From Myxococcales bacterium (GTDB taxonomy: Bacteria; Myxococcota_A; Polyangia; Fen-1088): a stretch of DNA of 64,000 bases. The stretch lies in assembly GCA_022184915.1 (NCBI GenBank), contig JAGTJU010000006.1, forward strand, positions 1 to 64,000. Direction: 5' to 3'. The position numbers and the translations under genes were made by a program. The notes beneath the pieces were generated by a model. The model made no database searches, had not been told where the DNA came from, and worked only from the letters and a program-made list of their open reading frames with translations. This document shows, in pieces, positions 1 to 9,300 of the stretch; position 1 is the stretch's first letter; each line of letters begins with the position of its first letter.

Positions 1-27
1 TGGCCGGGCTACCGAAGGAGACCTCAG

Positions 28-1386
28 ATGAACACCGGATTCGCCAAGACCCTTGGATTCCTGCTCCTGGGAGGCGCCGTGGGCTGCGGCGCCGCCCCCG
101 GCCAAAACGACAACTCTCTCCTGCAGGACGATCCCATCTCCCAGGGCGTTCTCAGCGAAAACGGTCTGTCCGCCATCAACGGCCTGTCCGCCATCAACGG
201 CCTCGTGGCCACCAATGGTCTCATGACCACCAACGGCCTCGCCACCACCAATGGCCTCATGACCACCAACGGTCTCATGACCACCAACGGCCTCATGACC
301 ACCAACGGTGGCCGCCTCACGGTCAGGTACATCGCCAAGTGCGCGCTGGCCGCCAACGACTCGATCAGCAAACAAGACAACAACGGCAACTGGCACACCT
401 TCCCCGGTGGCCTTGGTGTGGGCACCGGCTGGAAGAACGGCGCTTGTGATGCGCGCTGCCAGCAGCAGATCAGCGCCTGCGTGCTCGCACACCTCAACAG
501 CACCGGCCAGAACGTGCCCATCTTCGTCACCGCCGACCCCGAGGACATGCCTTCGGTGGGCTTCTCCCTCGCTTACCAGGTGGGTAGCGACGCGCACATT
601 CAGGAAGGCGTGTACATGGGCAACGTGTTTGCGTCCAACCCGCCCGTGGCTCATTACGCCAAGGGCCAGGGCTTCAAGGCCAACATCGCCGGCCGCCTGG
701 GCGCCAGCTCTGGCAACCCCTACAAGCCCATCGAAGGCTACCGTGTGGACCAGGCCACCAAGTACACGGGCCTCGCCGAGCGCCTTTGCAGGCAAGTGCC
801 GGTGGGTGATGGCGAGCACTACGATTACTCCTCCTGCGACTTCCACAGCGCGGCTTTCGGCGGTGGCACCTGGACCAACTGGCCCTACACGATGACCACC
901 TACGTGAACTCCAACTACAACGGCGCCGTGACCCAGGACAACGTCTCCCGCACGCTCTCCTTCGAGGCCAACGCGGTTGGTACCGTCACCGAGAACCCCT
1001 CCGAGATCTGGACCACGTCGCACAACTTCGAGTTCGCGAACATCATCGATGCCTTCTCGCCTGGCAAGCTGAGCATCGAAACGGTCAAGGGCTCGAAGCG
1101 CCTGTGCGCCTACGACCAACGTGACACGATCACCATCACCAAGAACACGGGCGAGCCCTTCTCTCTCACCACCTTCGACCTCACGAAGCTCTGGGACGAA
1201 TCTGCCGCCACCAGCTACCGCGTCTACGGCTACGTCAAGGGCCAGTCTGGCCGCCTCGTCAAGGACGTGTCCCTGCCCGCCTCGGGCACCTCCACCGTCA
1301 GCCTGTCGTGGAACAACCTCCTCAAGGTGGAAATCATCTCCACCACCGGCAGCACCTGCATCGACAACGTCAAGCTCAAGACCTGA
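28..1386 (+). CDS. Asn-Gly-Leu repeat lipoprotein of unknown function
   Basis: The 452-residue product starts with a short signal peptide and a lipobox-like AVGC ending at Cys20, so it is probably a lipoprotein. The start is supported by an AAGGAG ribosome site about eight bases upstream. Residues 45-92 are eight copies of a six-residue unit, NGL plus three variable residues (SAI, VAT, MTT or ATT). The remaining 350 residues are rich in Asn, Thr, Ser and aromatic residues, contain several Cys (for example CDARC near residue 137), and end in a beta-rich stretch resembling a secreted adhesion or carbohydrate-binding module. I recognise no catalytic motif. A strong terminator follows directly, so it is probably the last gene of its transcript. 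Function unknown. Confidence 0.8.
   Translation: MNTGFAKTLGFLLLGGAVGCGAAPGQNDNSLLQDDPISQGVLSENGLSAINGLSAINGLVATNGLMTTNGLATTNGLMTTNGLMTTNGLMTTNGGRLTVRYIAKCALAANDSISKQDNNGNWHTFPGGLGVGTGWKNGACDARCQQQISACVLAHLNSTGQNVPIFVTADPEDMPSVGFSLAYQVGSDAHIQEGVYMGNVFASNPPVAHYAKGQGFKANIAGRLGASSGNPYKPIEGYRVDQATKYTGLAERLCRQVPVGDGEHYDYSSCDFHSAAFGGGTWTNWPYTMTTYVNSNYNGAVTQDNVSRTLSFEANAVGTVTENPSEIWTTSHNFEFANIIDAFSPGKLSIETVKGSKRLCAYDQRDTITITKNTGEPFSLTTFDLTKLWDESAATSYRVYGYVKGQSGRLVKDVSLPASGTSTVSLSWNNLLKVEIISTTGSTCIDNVKLKT
160..303 (+). repeat. 18-bp in-frame tandem repeat, eight units
   Basis: Eight consecutive 18-bp units encode NGLxxx inside the lipoprotein gene. They differ mainly at third positions (aacggc, aacggt, aatggc, aatggt), and the last three units are nearly identical. 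There are no spacers, so this is a coding minisatellite and not a CRISPR array. Such arrays can change copy number by slippage without breaking the reading frame. Confidence 0.9.
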
Positions 1387-1411
1387 TCTCTCCCTCACTC
1401 CCTCCTCCCCC

Positions 1412-1447
1412 GAAAGCCGGCCTCACCCGCCGGCTTTCACCTTTTTC
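1412..1447 (+). terminator. Intrinsic terminator after the repeat lipoprotein
   Basis: A perfect 10-bp stem (GAAAGCCGGC with GCCGGCTTTC) closes a seven-base loop and is followed by ACCTTTTTC. It lies 26 bases after the lipoprotein stop codon and upstream of mtnP. Confidence 0.85.
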
Positions 1448-1503
1448 GGCGAGGCCGCTGCTAAACTGGGGCCGATGTCGTTTCTCCGTTGCAAGGTGCG
1501 CCC

Positions 1504-2382
1504 ATGAACCCCGAGCCCAGCACAGCCGTCATTGGCGGCAGCGGCTTTTATGACCTGCCAGGCCTGACCGACCTCGAGGAGCTGAACGTCTCCACGCCCT
1601 TCGGTGCCCCCTCCGATGCCCTCCGCGTCGGCCGGCTCGGGGGCCGTCGCGTGGTGTTCTTGGCCCGCCACGGCCGCGCTCATTCGCTGCTCCCCGGTGA
1701 GGTGAACGCGCGGGCGAACATTTATGCGCTCAAGCAGGTGGGCGTGACCCACGTGGTCTCGGTCTCGGCCGTGGGCTCTTTGCGGGAGGCGATCGCCCCC
1801 GGGGATGCGGTGTTGCCTCATCAATTCATCGATCGCACGGAAGGGCGGGCGCGCTCCTTTTTCGGTCAAGGTGTCGTGGCCCATATTGCCTTCGCGGATC
1901 CCATCTGTATGCGCCTCTCGCGCTTGATGGAAACCGCAGCGCGTTCCCAGCCGGGCAACGTGCACGCGGGTGGCACGTACGTCTGCATCGAAGGGCCCCA
2001 GTTTTCCACTCGCGCCGAGTCGGAGCTCTGGCGCTCGTGGGGCGCCGCCGTGGTCGGCATGACCAATCTGCCCGAAGCTCGACTCGCGCGCGAGGCCGAG
2101 CTTTGCTACGCAACGCTGGCGCTGCCGAGTGACTACGACTGTTGGCGCTCGAGCGACGAGGCCGTCACTGCCCACGAGGCCTTCGAGACCCTCAAGCGCA
2201 CCGTGGACAAAGCCAAGTCCATCGTGGCTCAGGCTCTGGCCGATATCGACCCTCGGCAGGGGTGCACCTGCCGTACGGTGCTCGACGCCGCTTTGGTGAC
2301 GCCACCGGCTGCGTTCAGCCCCGAGGCCCGCAGCCGGCTTGCGGCCATCGTGGCGCGCCGCCTGGGCGCCGAAAGCGTCTAG
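1504..2382 (+). CDS. mtnP: S-methyl-5'-thioadenosine phosphorylase
   Basis: The 292-residue protein belongs to the MTA/purine nucleoside phosphorylase family, which cleaves methylthioadenosine to adenine and 5-methylthioribose-1-phosphate in methionine salvage. Visible family signatures are IGGSGFYDLPGL at the N terminus, the phosphate-binding region FLARHGRAHSLLP, the substrate-site block GTYVCIEGPQFSTRAES, and GMTNLPEARLAREAELCYAT followed by DYDCW. Those last motifs favour MTA phosphorylase over generic purine nucleoside phosphorylase. The ATG at 1504 is chosen because homologues begin just before the IGGSGF strand; an in-frame start at 1489 adds only five residues. It stands alone between two terminators, so it is probably monocistronic. 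Confidence 0.93.
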   Translation: MNPEPSTAVIGGSGFYDLPGLTDLEELNVSTPFGAPSDALRVGRLGGRRVVFLARHGRAHSLLPGEVNARANIYALKQVGVTHVVSVSAVGSLREAIAPGDAVLPHQFIDRTEGRARSFFGQGVVAHIAFADPICMRLSRLMETAARSQPGNVHAGGTYVCIEGPQFSTRAESELWRSWGAAVVGMTNLPEARLAREAELCYATLALPSDYDCWRSSDEAVTAHEAFETLKRTVDKAKSIVAQALADIDPRQGCTCRTVLDAALVTPPAAFSPEARSRLAAIVARRLGAESV

Positions 2383-2482
2383 ACGAGGGCGCGGGCGCTT
2401 CACGCTTTGCCGGGTCGCTCCCGGGGAAATGCGGGCGGCCCCCTACCACCCGCCCGCATCACCCGGTAGGATTGACCTCGAG

Positions 2483-2515
2483 AGGGCCGTGAATCGACGG
2501 CCCTTCTTTTTTTTT
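2483..2515 (+). terminator. Intrinsic terminator after mtnP
   Basis: AGGGCCGT pairs with ACGGCCCT across a six-base loop and is followed by a tract of nine T in a row (after TC). It separates mtnP from the slyD-like gene. Confidence 0.9.
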
Positions 2516-2579
2516 CGGCGCCAGGGGGCCAGGTGAGTGAGGCGAGGCGCCGGCAGCGCCAGGAGACAAGGAGAGGACC

Positions 2580-3059
2580 ATGCGGATTGAGAGCCGAAAA
2601 GTCGTCACGATCGATTACACGCTGACCGACGCAGAGGGCGAAGTGCTCGACACTTCCAAGGGGGCGGAGCCGCTCGTGTACCTGCACGGCTCCGGCATGA
2701 TCATTCCAGGCCTCGAGGGCGCGCTCGAGGGCAAGGACGAGGGCGAATCGGTCACGGTGACGGTGCAGCCCGATGACGCCTATGGCGAGCGGGACGAATC
2801 TCTCCTGCAGGTCGTGCCGCGCGATCGCTTCGGCGAGGAAGACGTCGAGGCGGGCATGCAGTTTCGCGCGCGGGGACCCGAAGGTCCGGTGATGCTCACG
2901 ATCGTCAAGGTCGAAGACGGCGGCGTGACGGTCGATGCCAATCACCCTCTGGCCGGCAAGGTCTTGTCCTTCGACGTGTCCGTCATCGCTGTCCGCGATG
3001 CCACGCTCGAGGAGCTCACCCATGGCCACGTTCATGGCGAAGGTGGCCATCATCACTGA
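2580..3059 (+). CDS. slyD: FKBP-type peptidyl-prolyl isomerase, SlyD-like
   Basis: This 159-residue protein is a SlyD-type FKBP, a cytoplasmic prolyl isomerase and chaperone. The FKBP half shows VTIDYTLTDAEGEVLDTS and YLHGSGMIIPGLEGALEG. The inserted-flap region follows (QPDDAYGERDESLLQVVPR), then DANHPLAGKVLSFDVSV, a conserved SlyD block. The C terminus is His-rich (GHVHGEGGHHH), a short version of the metal-binding tail that in E. coli SlyD binds nickel. An AAGGAGAGG ribosome site precedes the ATG. The following CCA enzyme gene begins 64 bases later and may be cotranscribed. Confidence 0.92.
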   Translation: MRIESRKVVTIDYTLTDAEGEVLDTSKGAEPLVYLHGSGMIIPGLEGALEGKDEGESVTVTVQPDDAYGERDESLLQVVPRDRFGEEDVEAGMQFRARGPEGPVMLTIVKVEDGGVTVDANHPLAGKVLSFDVSVIAVRDATLEELTHGHVHGEGGHHH

Positions 3060-3123
3060 ACGGGCCAGTGAGGAGAGCGATACGCCGGCAGGGGCAGGCG
3101 AAAACGAAAACACACCTGTCCCC

Positions 3124-4524
3124 ATGCCCACGACCCTCTCCGCAGCCTGCGTTCCCGAAGACGTGCTGGACGTGTGCAAGCGTCTTCAGGGCGCGGGATG
3201 GCAGGCGCACCTGGTGGGTGGGGGCGTCCGCGACCTGTTGCTCGGCCGCGTTCCTGCCGACTTCGACGTGGCCACGAATGCCCGACCCGAGGTCGTCATG
3301 CAGCTCTTCGGCGCCCGCTACGCGTTGCCCACAGGTCTGGCTCATGGCACCGTGACCGTTCTGGCGGGACGACCAGCTCGTCCCGTCGAGGTCACCACCT
3401 TCCGAGGCGAGGGCGCATACCTTGACGGCCGCCGCCCCTCGAGCGTCTCGTTCTCGGCCACGCTCGACGAAGATCTCTCGCGACGCGACTTCACCATGAA
3501 CGCCATCGCGTTCGATCCTCTCGCCGACCTGGTGACCGATCCTTTCGAAGGGCGCGGGGATCTCGGGCGCAAGGTGGTCCGTGCCGTGGGCGATCCCGGC
3601 ACGCGATTTACCGAGGACGGCTTGCGCCCGATGCGAGCCGTGAGGCAGGCCACCCAGCTGGGCTTCGTCATCGAGCCCGCGACGCTCGATGCGATTGAGC
3701 CCACGCTCCCTTCGTTCCGTAGGGTGTCTGCCGAACGCGTGCGTGACGAATTGTTCAAGATGCTCGCTGCGCCCGTTCCCTCGGGAGGAGTGCGCCTGAT
3801 GGCGAGGACGGGGCTTCTGCAAGACGTGCTGCCAGAGCTTGCCGCGTGCCGGGGCCTCGCCCAGGAGCCCTTCCATGCGCTCGACGTGTTCGAGCATGCG
3901 TTGGCCACTTTGGATTCCTTGCCTCCAGAGCCGACGCTGCGGCTCTCGGGTCTGCTCCACGACGTAGGCAAAGGGCTTGGGCCCGAATCTTCGGCAAGCG
4001 GGGGGCCCCCCTTTGCCAGCCATGCAGCCGCAGGGGCGGCGATCGTCGGAAAGGTGGCCGAGCGGCTGCGGCTGTCTTCGGCTGAGCGCCGGCTGCTGTG
4101 CGACCTCGTGGGTGGTCACGAGTTCGACGATGCTCCTGGCCAAAGCGATGCCCAGCTGCGCGGGCTGCTCCGGCGCTGGGTGGCGGCGCCCGAGGGGCTC
4201 GCACGGGTGGCGGGGCACCTTGCGCTCTATCAGGCGAACCGCAACGCGCGGCACGCGCCTGCGCACAGGGACGAGGCTGCCGCTGCCTTCGTGGCGCGCC
4301 TGCACGCGCTCGTCGCCACGGCCCCCCCCCTGTCTGCGAAGGACCTGGCCGTCGATGGGCGCGTGCTCATGCAAGAGCTGGCGCTGCCTCCCGGCAAGCA
4401 TGTGGGGCAGTTGCTCGAGCGGCTGCTCGAGCGGGTGCTCGAGGACCCCTCACTCAATACCCGGCCTCGGCTCTTGGACGAGGCGCGGGCTCTGCGTACC
4501 CCGGTGGCCCCGGTCGGCCCCTGA
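3124..4524 (+). CDS. cca: CCA tRNA nucleotidyltransferase / poly(A) polymerase family
   Basis: The product is a class II nucleotidyltransferase with an HD domain, 466 residues from the ATG at 3124. The catalytic head has VGGGVRDLLLGR followed by DFDVAT, which carries the two metal-binding Asp, then RRDFTMNAIAFD, and EDGLRPMRAVRQATQLGF in place of the usual LRxLRAxRFA block. The HD part contains GLLHDVGKG. CCA addition is the likely role because none of the five tRNA genes in this window encodes its own CCA end, but poly(A) polymerase cannot be excluded by sequence alone. The reading frame is open back into slyD (to 2935), so the start is inferred; 3022 is the next upstream ATG. Confidence 0.85.
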   Translation: MPTTLSAACVPEDVLDVCKRLQGAGWQAHLVGGGVRDLLLGRVPADFDVATNARPEVVMQLFGARYALPTGLAHGTVTVLAGRPARPVEVTTFRGEGAYLDGRRPSSVSFSATLDEDLSRRDFTMNAIAFDPLADLVTDPFEGRGDLGRKVVRAVGDPGTRFTEDGLRPMRAVRQATQLGFVIEPATLDAIEPTLPSFRRVSAERVRDELFKMLAAPVPSGGVRLMARTGLLQDVLPELAACRGLAQEPFHALDVFEHALATLDSLPPEPTLRLSGLLHDVGKGLGPESSASGGPPFASHAAAGAAIVGKVAERLRLSSAERRLLCDLVGGHEFDDAPGQSDAQLRGLLRRWVAAPEGLARVAGHLALYQANRNARHAPAHRDEAAAAFVARLHALVATAPPLSAKDLAVDGRVLMQELALPPGKHVGQLLERLLERVLEDPSLNTRPRLLDEARALRTPVAPVGP

Positions 4525-4547
4525 CGGCTGTGGGGTTACGGCCCTTT

Positions 4548-5222
4548 TCAAGGTTCCCGGGTCAACGCGCGCAGGAATGCGGCGGCGTTGGCAGCGCTTC
4601 GCGGGCGGGCCCTTCGGGCTGTCGTTGCCACCTCGTCGTCAGAGGCCCGCCGGAGGGCCTCGGCGGCCACACCCAGGTCCTTCAAGCTGAGCTGTTCGTG
4701 CGCGAGGGGGCCGCGCCGCTCGCGGGGGACCGGCAGGCCTTGAGGCACACAGCTGAGGACGACGGGCCCGGTGACGGCCACCTCGATGGCCTCCGGCGCC
4801 GCTTCCACCCGCACGGCCCACACGACCGCGCGTTCGGTGTGCCCATCAGGCGCTGAAGGGATACGGGGGGCCACAGCGCCCACCTGGGACACGAAGGGCC
4901 AGCCGAGTACCCGGGCGAGGCAGGCGGGCACGAAGCCGCGGCCGCCCCGTCCCGAGCGCAGGCCGCCCAGCACGAGCGCAGGTGCGATCCGCAACACCGC
5001 GGCCGCGAGCACCTCCGCGCGGGCGCAGGCCGGCAGTGCGGCGTGCAGCTCCGGGGTGGTCACCTCGACCAGCCGGTGGGTGTCTGGGCGATCGGCGGGG
5101 CGCATCGACGTCGTGCCCACGTGGAGCGCAATCACCTCTGCCGCCGGCAGCGCCCGGGCCAAGGCCAGCGCCCCGCGGGTTGCCTGGCCGAGGGGCGCTT
5201 CCACGCAGACCACGACCTTCAC
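4548..5222 (-). CDS. Electron transfer flavoprotein beta-subunit-like protein
   Basis: From the GTG at 5222 the product has 224 residues, shorter than a usual EtfB of about 250. It opens with VKVVVCVEAPLGQ, as EtfB proteins open with a beta strand, and has GALALARALPAAEVIALHVG and LVLGGLRSGRGGRGFVPACL, matching the EtfB nucleotide-binding fold (conserved segment around GRGGRGFVP). The usual EtfB segment with MNPFDE is missing. It overlaps the alpha-like gene by four bases (GTGA), so the two are translationally coupled. Role in electron transfer is inferred from family membership only. Confidence 0.65.
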   Translation of the reverse strand: MKVVVCVEAPLGQATRGALALARALPAAEVIALHVGTTSMRPADRPDTHRLVEVTTPELHAALPACARAEVLAAAVLRIAPALVLGGLRSGRGGRGFVPACLARVLGWPFVSQVGAVAPRIPSAPDGHTERAVVWAVRVEAAPEAIEVAVTGPVVLSCVPQGLPVPRERRGPLAHEQLSLKDLGVAAEALRRASDDEVATTARRARPRSAANAAAFLRALTREP

Positions 5223-6193
5223 GAGACGTGGCTCCCGGGCGCTGCCCCTGCGGCATGCACGAGGGCCTCGAACGCCGCGCGGGCCTCGCTTTCGGCCGCT
5301 TTCCAGCGTACCTCGCCTGGCGGTAAGGCGCGGGCACGCGGCCGAGGCGTGGCCAAGCCAATCCGGTGGCTCACGGCAAGAGCGAAGGGGGGCGGCCACG
5401 CCTGCTCGGGGATGCGGGTGGCCACCGCCAACACGCGCGGGCACAGGAGCCCCGCCCAGGCGCACGTCTCGGACGGCGACAAGTGGACCACGCCACCCGC
5501 CCAGGCCGCTGCGAGTGCGTCTGCCGTGGCACGGCCTTTGTCAGACACGAGCAAGGTGTGCGGGCTTCCTCCCCAGCCCGGTGCGTGGGCACGCGCCGCC
5601 ACGCGGGGTGGCGGTCCCGACGGCACGGACAGCAGCTCGAGTTCGGCGTCGTGCCCGAGTTTGAGGGTTGGCGCAGGCCCGGCAGCCAAGGTACACACCA
5701 CCACCCGATCGGCTTCGCAGCCGTCGAGTTCGTACTGAGTTTCGAGATCGGCGCTCAGCCGCGACAGCCGCAGCAGGCCGGATCCTGGGCCCCCTCGGGG
5801 TGCGCTCACCGTGATCTGCGCTCCGGGAAAGAAGGTCCCCGACAGGCGTGCTGCGAGCAAGGGCGCCAGCTGCACCCCTGCCATGCCCACCGGGAAAACG
5901 ACGAAGCGCGGACGCAGCGTCGCGGCCACCCGCTCGAGGGTGTTCCCGTGTGTTTCGTACAGCGGAAGTACGGCGTCTGTGGCGAACGCAAGGCCCCGGT
6001 CGGCGCCGGCTTCCCCCAGCGCCTGCGCCACGGCGTCCAAGCGGCCGAGCGCGGCGGGGGGCACCGCCACCAGCCCGTAGACGGTGGCGCCGAGGGCGTT
6101 CGCGACGCCTCGTGCGCAGCCGAGGGCGTGCCGTGAGGAGGCGTCGGGCGCCAGTGCGGCGTCGAGCTCGACGTACACCACCAGGTTGGCCAT
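5219..6193 (-). CDS. Electron transfer flavoprotein alpha-subunit-like protein, FAD domain degenerate
   Basis: The 324-residue product starts at ATG 6193 with NLVVYVELDAALAPDASSRHALG and continues with ANALGATVYGLVAVPP, as in the N-terminal domain of EtfA. The block PRFVVFPVGMAGVQLAPLLA corresponds to the conserved region of domain I. The C-terminal half, which in EtfA carries the FAD site with QVGQTGK and GISGAIQH, shows neither motif; instead there is a diverged stretch ending in a short helical tail. It may no longer bind FAD in the standard way. It forms an operon with the beta-like gene downstream. Confidence 0.6.
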   Translation of the reverse strand: MANLVVYVELDAALAPDASSRHALGCARGVANALGATVYGLVAVPPAALGRLDAVAQALGEAGADRGLAFATDAVLPLYETHGNTLERVAATLRPRFVVFPVGMAGVQLAPLLAARLSGTFFPGAQITVSAPRGGPGSGLLRLSRLSADLETQYELDGCEADRVVVCTLAAGPAPTLKLGHDAELELLSVPSGPPPRVAARAHAPGWGGSPHTLLVSDKGRATADALAAAWAGGVVHLSPSETCAWAGLLCPRVLAVATRIPEQAWPPPFALAVSHRIGLATPRPRARALPPGEVRWKAAESEARAAFEALVHAAGAAPGSHVS

Positions 6194-6277
6194 CGGACCA
6201 AAAATCATAGGGGGCCGCCGGCTCGGGAAGCAAATACAAACCCCTCGAGGCCCGCAGGAACCAGGACATGACGAAGG

Positions 6278-6306
6278 TTGGACGGACCAGGGCGCAACCG
6301 TATACT
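6278..6306 (+). promoter_or_regulatory. Candidate sigma-70-type promoter for the TPR gene pair
   Basis: TTGGAC (6278-6283) is followed by a 17-base spacer and TATACT (6301-6306). The -10 matches consensus at five of six positions, the -35 at three. Transcription would start near 6313, leaving a leader of about 38 bases before the ATG at 6351. The site lies in the divergent gap between the etf-like pair and the first TPR gene. Confidence 0.55.
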
Positions 6307-6350
6307 GGCCCCGGTTCCGCTCCCCCAAACTCAGTCGACGATTTTTCGTT

Positions 6351-9300
6351 ATGTCCTCGAGCCCCTCAGGTCCCGCCGACGCGTCGGCTCCGCTGGCTCC
6401 GGCGGCCCGAACGGCCTCGCCGGGCGGCGATCCCCGCGCGTCTGCGGCCAGCGCCGAGGTGGCCTTTTTCGAAGCGGAAGCCGAGGCGGCCACCGACAAG
6501 TCCAGGGCAGCCCTTTGTTTTTGGGAAGCGGGCCACATCCTCGAGTCCGAGCTGCGGCGGGAAAAATCGGCCGTGCGGGCCTACACGAAAGCGCTCACCG
6601 CCGACCCCACGTTTCAGCCCTCCGCCTGGGCACTGCGCCGCCCCCTGACGGTGCGGGGGCTTCACGACAACCTGCTCCGGGTCATCGAAGCCGAAGCCCG
6701 CTTTGCGCGCGACGTTCGCAAAGAGGATCGCGCCGACCTCATGCTCGAAAGGGGCCGCCTGCTTGCCCGCGTGGGGCGTGGCGACGAAGCGGCCGCAGCC
6801 TATCGTGGTGCCCTGGCCCTCCATCCGGGGCACCGCGCGGCAACGCTCAGCCTCTTGGGACACGCACTCGCAACCGGTGACGCGCGTGAGGCCGATGACT
6901 GTTGGCGCGCCCTCTTGGCGTTGGCCCCTCAGGCGGCGGTCCGTGCCGCCATCGGTTCGGCCATCGCGGGGTTTTGGTTGGTCTCTCCCTCGTCGGGGGC
7001 TTCTCTTGCCGAACGCGGGCGCCAGGCGTGGGAGGCGCTGTGGGCGGCCTGGGGGCCGGAGGTCTCCCACGAGGAGCTTCTCGTCGTGTGGGCCGATCGT
7101 CTGTGCGGCCTTTCGGGCGACGAAGCGTCACGGGTAGCGCTGGGGGAGCGGCTCGCATCGTTCGCGGCGCGTGGTGAAGTCCCACCGCGGACCCAGACTT
7201 TGCGTTTGCTTTCCCTCAGGGAGACGGCACACCGGCTCGCGGCGCGGGGTGCGCTCGACGAGGCGGCTGCCGCTTTGGACGCGGCCCTCTTGCTCGAGCC
7301 CGAGCACCCCGTGACCGCCGCCGATCGCCTGGACCTTGCGTCGAAGGCCGGGCGCAGCGACGTCTTCGACGCCTGGCCTGCGGAGGATCCCATCGTCCAG
7401 GCCGAGCTCGGCTTCCGTCGGGCCGAAGTGGCGCTCCGGCAGAGCGCCTGGGGCGAGGCCATGGCTGCCCTGGGGCTGGTCGCGCCCGAGCTTGGGCTCG
7501 AGGACCTCGTGTTCGTCGAGCGGATGCGCGCGCTGGCCGGCATGCAGGACGCTCAGGGCATGGCAGTCGCCTGCGAAGCCCATGCAGACGCCCTCCTGAA
7601 AGCGGCGGAGGCCGCGCGAGAACGCAAGGCGTTCGTCGAGGTGGCTCATCAGTACACGCGGGCGGGCGTGCTTTGGGAAACCGAGCTTGCCGACGGCGCG
7701 CGGGCGGAGCGGTTGTACGGGCAGTCTTTATCCCTGGTTCCGGGGTATCGGCCCGCGCTCGAAGGCTTGGCCTCTGTCTACACGCGGGACGGGCGATGGG
7801 ATGATCTGGCGGCGCTCGTGGCCGCCGACGGGGCGGCGGCGACCACGCCCGCGCGGGCCCTGGCGCTCCGCGAAACACTGGTTCTACTCAACCGCGACTT
7901 GCTCTTCGATCTGCCTGCCGCGCTCGCCGTCCAGAGGACCCTGGCTGCGCCCCGGGCCGACGACGCCCGCGCCGCGTTCCGCTGGCTGGACCTCGCCGCT
8001 CCGCTCGCAGCGCAGGACCCGCAGGCCCAAGACGATGCGCTCGCCGCGCTGGAAAGGCTCGCGTCTCGTTCGCCCGCGCCGGCCGTACGCGCCGCCCTGG
8101 GGATCATGTCTGCACGCCTGGCGCAGGGAGGCGGGCGAGACGACGATGTGGACCCCTTCCTCGAGCGGGCGTTTGCCGCCGACCCTTGTTCCCTTGCGGC
8201 TTCGTTTCTCGAACGCCGGGCCCATCGCACGGCGGTACAGCAGCAGTCAGCGCTCGAGGCAGAAGCCGAAGCGTGGGCGAAGCGCCCCGACGGCGAGGCG
8301 CGGGCGCGGGCGCTGCGCTTTCGGCAAGCCTTTGGGGCGCTCGAGAGGGGGCAACCCTTCGACGCGCTCGCCGCGCTGGAGCCACTGGCCGTGGCGCAGG
8401 ACGCCGCAGCGCGGGTGTGGCTCGTCGACGTCGCCCGGCGTAGCCGGGACCCGCAGCTCATCGCACGCACCCTGGACAGCCTCGCCAGGGAGGGGCCCCC
8501 GGCAGAGGGGGACCTCGAGCTACGGGTTCTACTGGGGGAGTTGTTCGAGGGCCTGGGTCGTCGGGGGGATGCCGCCCGCGTCTACGCCGACGTGCTGGCC
8601 CGCGCGCAGGCCTTCGTGGAAGGAGCGGACGGGGGAGCTTCGGCGCTGCGCTTGGCGGCGTCCGCCGCGTTCGGCTTGCTGCGAGCCTCCGCCGCGACGT
8701 CCGATCTCTCGTCTCTCGGTACGGCCCTGGTAAAGCTCGCGTCTCTGTGCACGTCCCCATTGGCGGCGTGGCTCTCTGCAGAGAGCGATTACGTGCGCCT
8801 CGTGGCCGGCGAACAGGTCGCAGCCGCGCCCGGCCAAGAGCCCGTGCTGGCATTCCTCGCAGCGGCGCGGGCCGCGGACGCTTCGGCAATGCCTGCGTGC
8901 TTGCGGACGCTGGCCGCCGTGTCGCCCCCGGGAGCCGGGCGGGCGCGGCTTTGGCTGCACCTCGGCCTCGCGGCCCGGCTTTCGGGGCAGGAGGGCGAAG
9001 CGCTCTTGCTGGCCGCCTACGAGGAGCACGCAAGCGGCGATCTCGAAGTGGCGCTCCTGGAGCTGCCGGAGGCGAAGCTCGACGCGTCTCGGGCCGCCGT
9101 GCTCGGCAGCGCGCGCTTGCGGCGTCTCTGCGCCAGATCCGCCGCGGGTGACGAAGCGAGTGGCGACTTGGGGGTGTTGGCCGCCCTCGACCGGGCCCAC
9201 CGCGCCGAGACCGAGGGCAGCCTCGACATCGCGGCTGCGTCTTTTGCGCTGGCTCTCGAACTGCGCCCCGAATCTTTGGAGGCGCTCGACGGTCTCAGGC

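Noticed and set aside
160-303. CRISPR-like repeat block
   Set aside because: Units are contiguous, 18 bp, coding and without spacers.
3016-4401. A 461-codon open frame antisense to the CCA enzyme gene
   Set aside because: The plus-strand frame carries all nucleotidyltransferase and HD motifs; the minus-strand frame has none.
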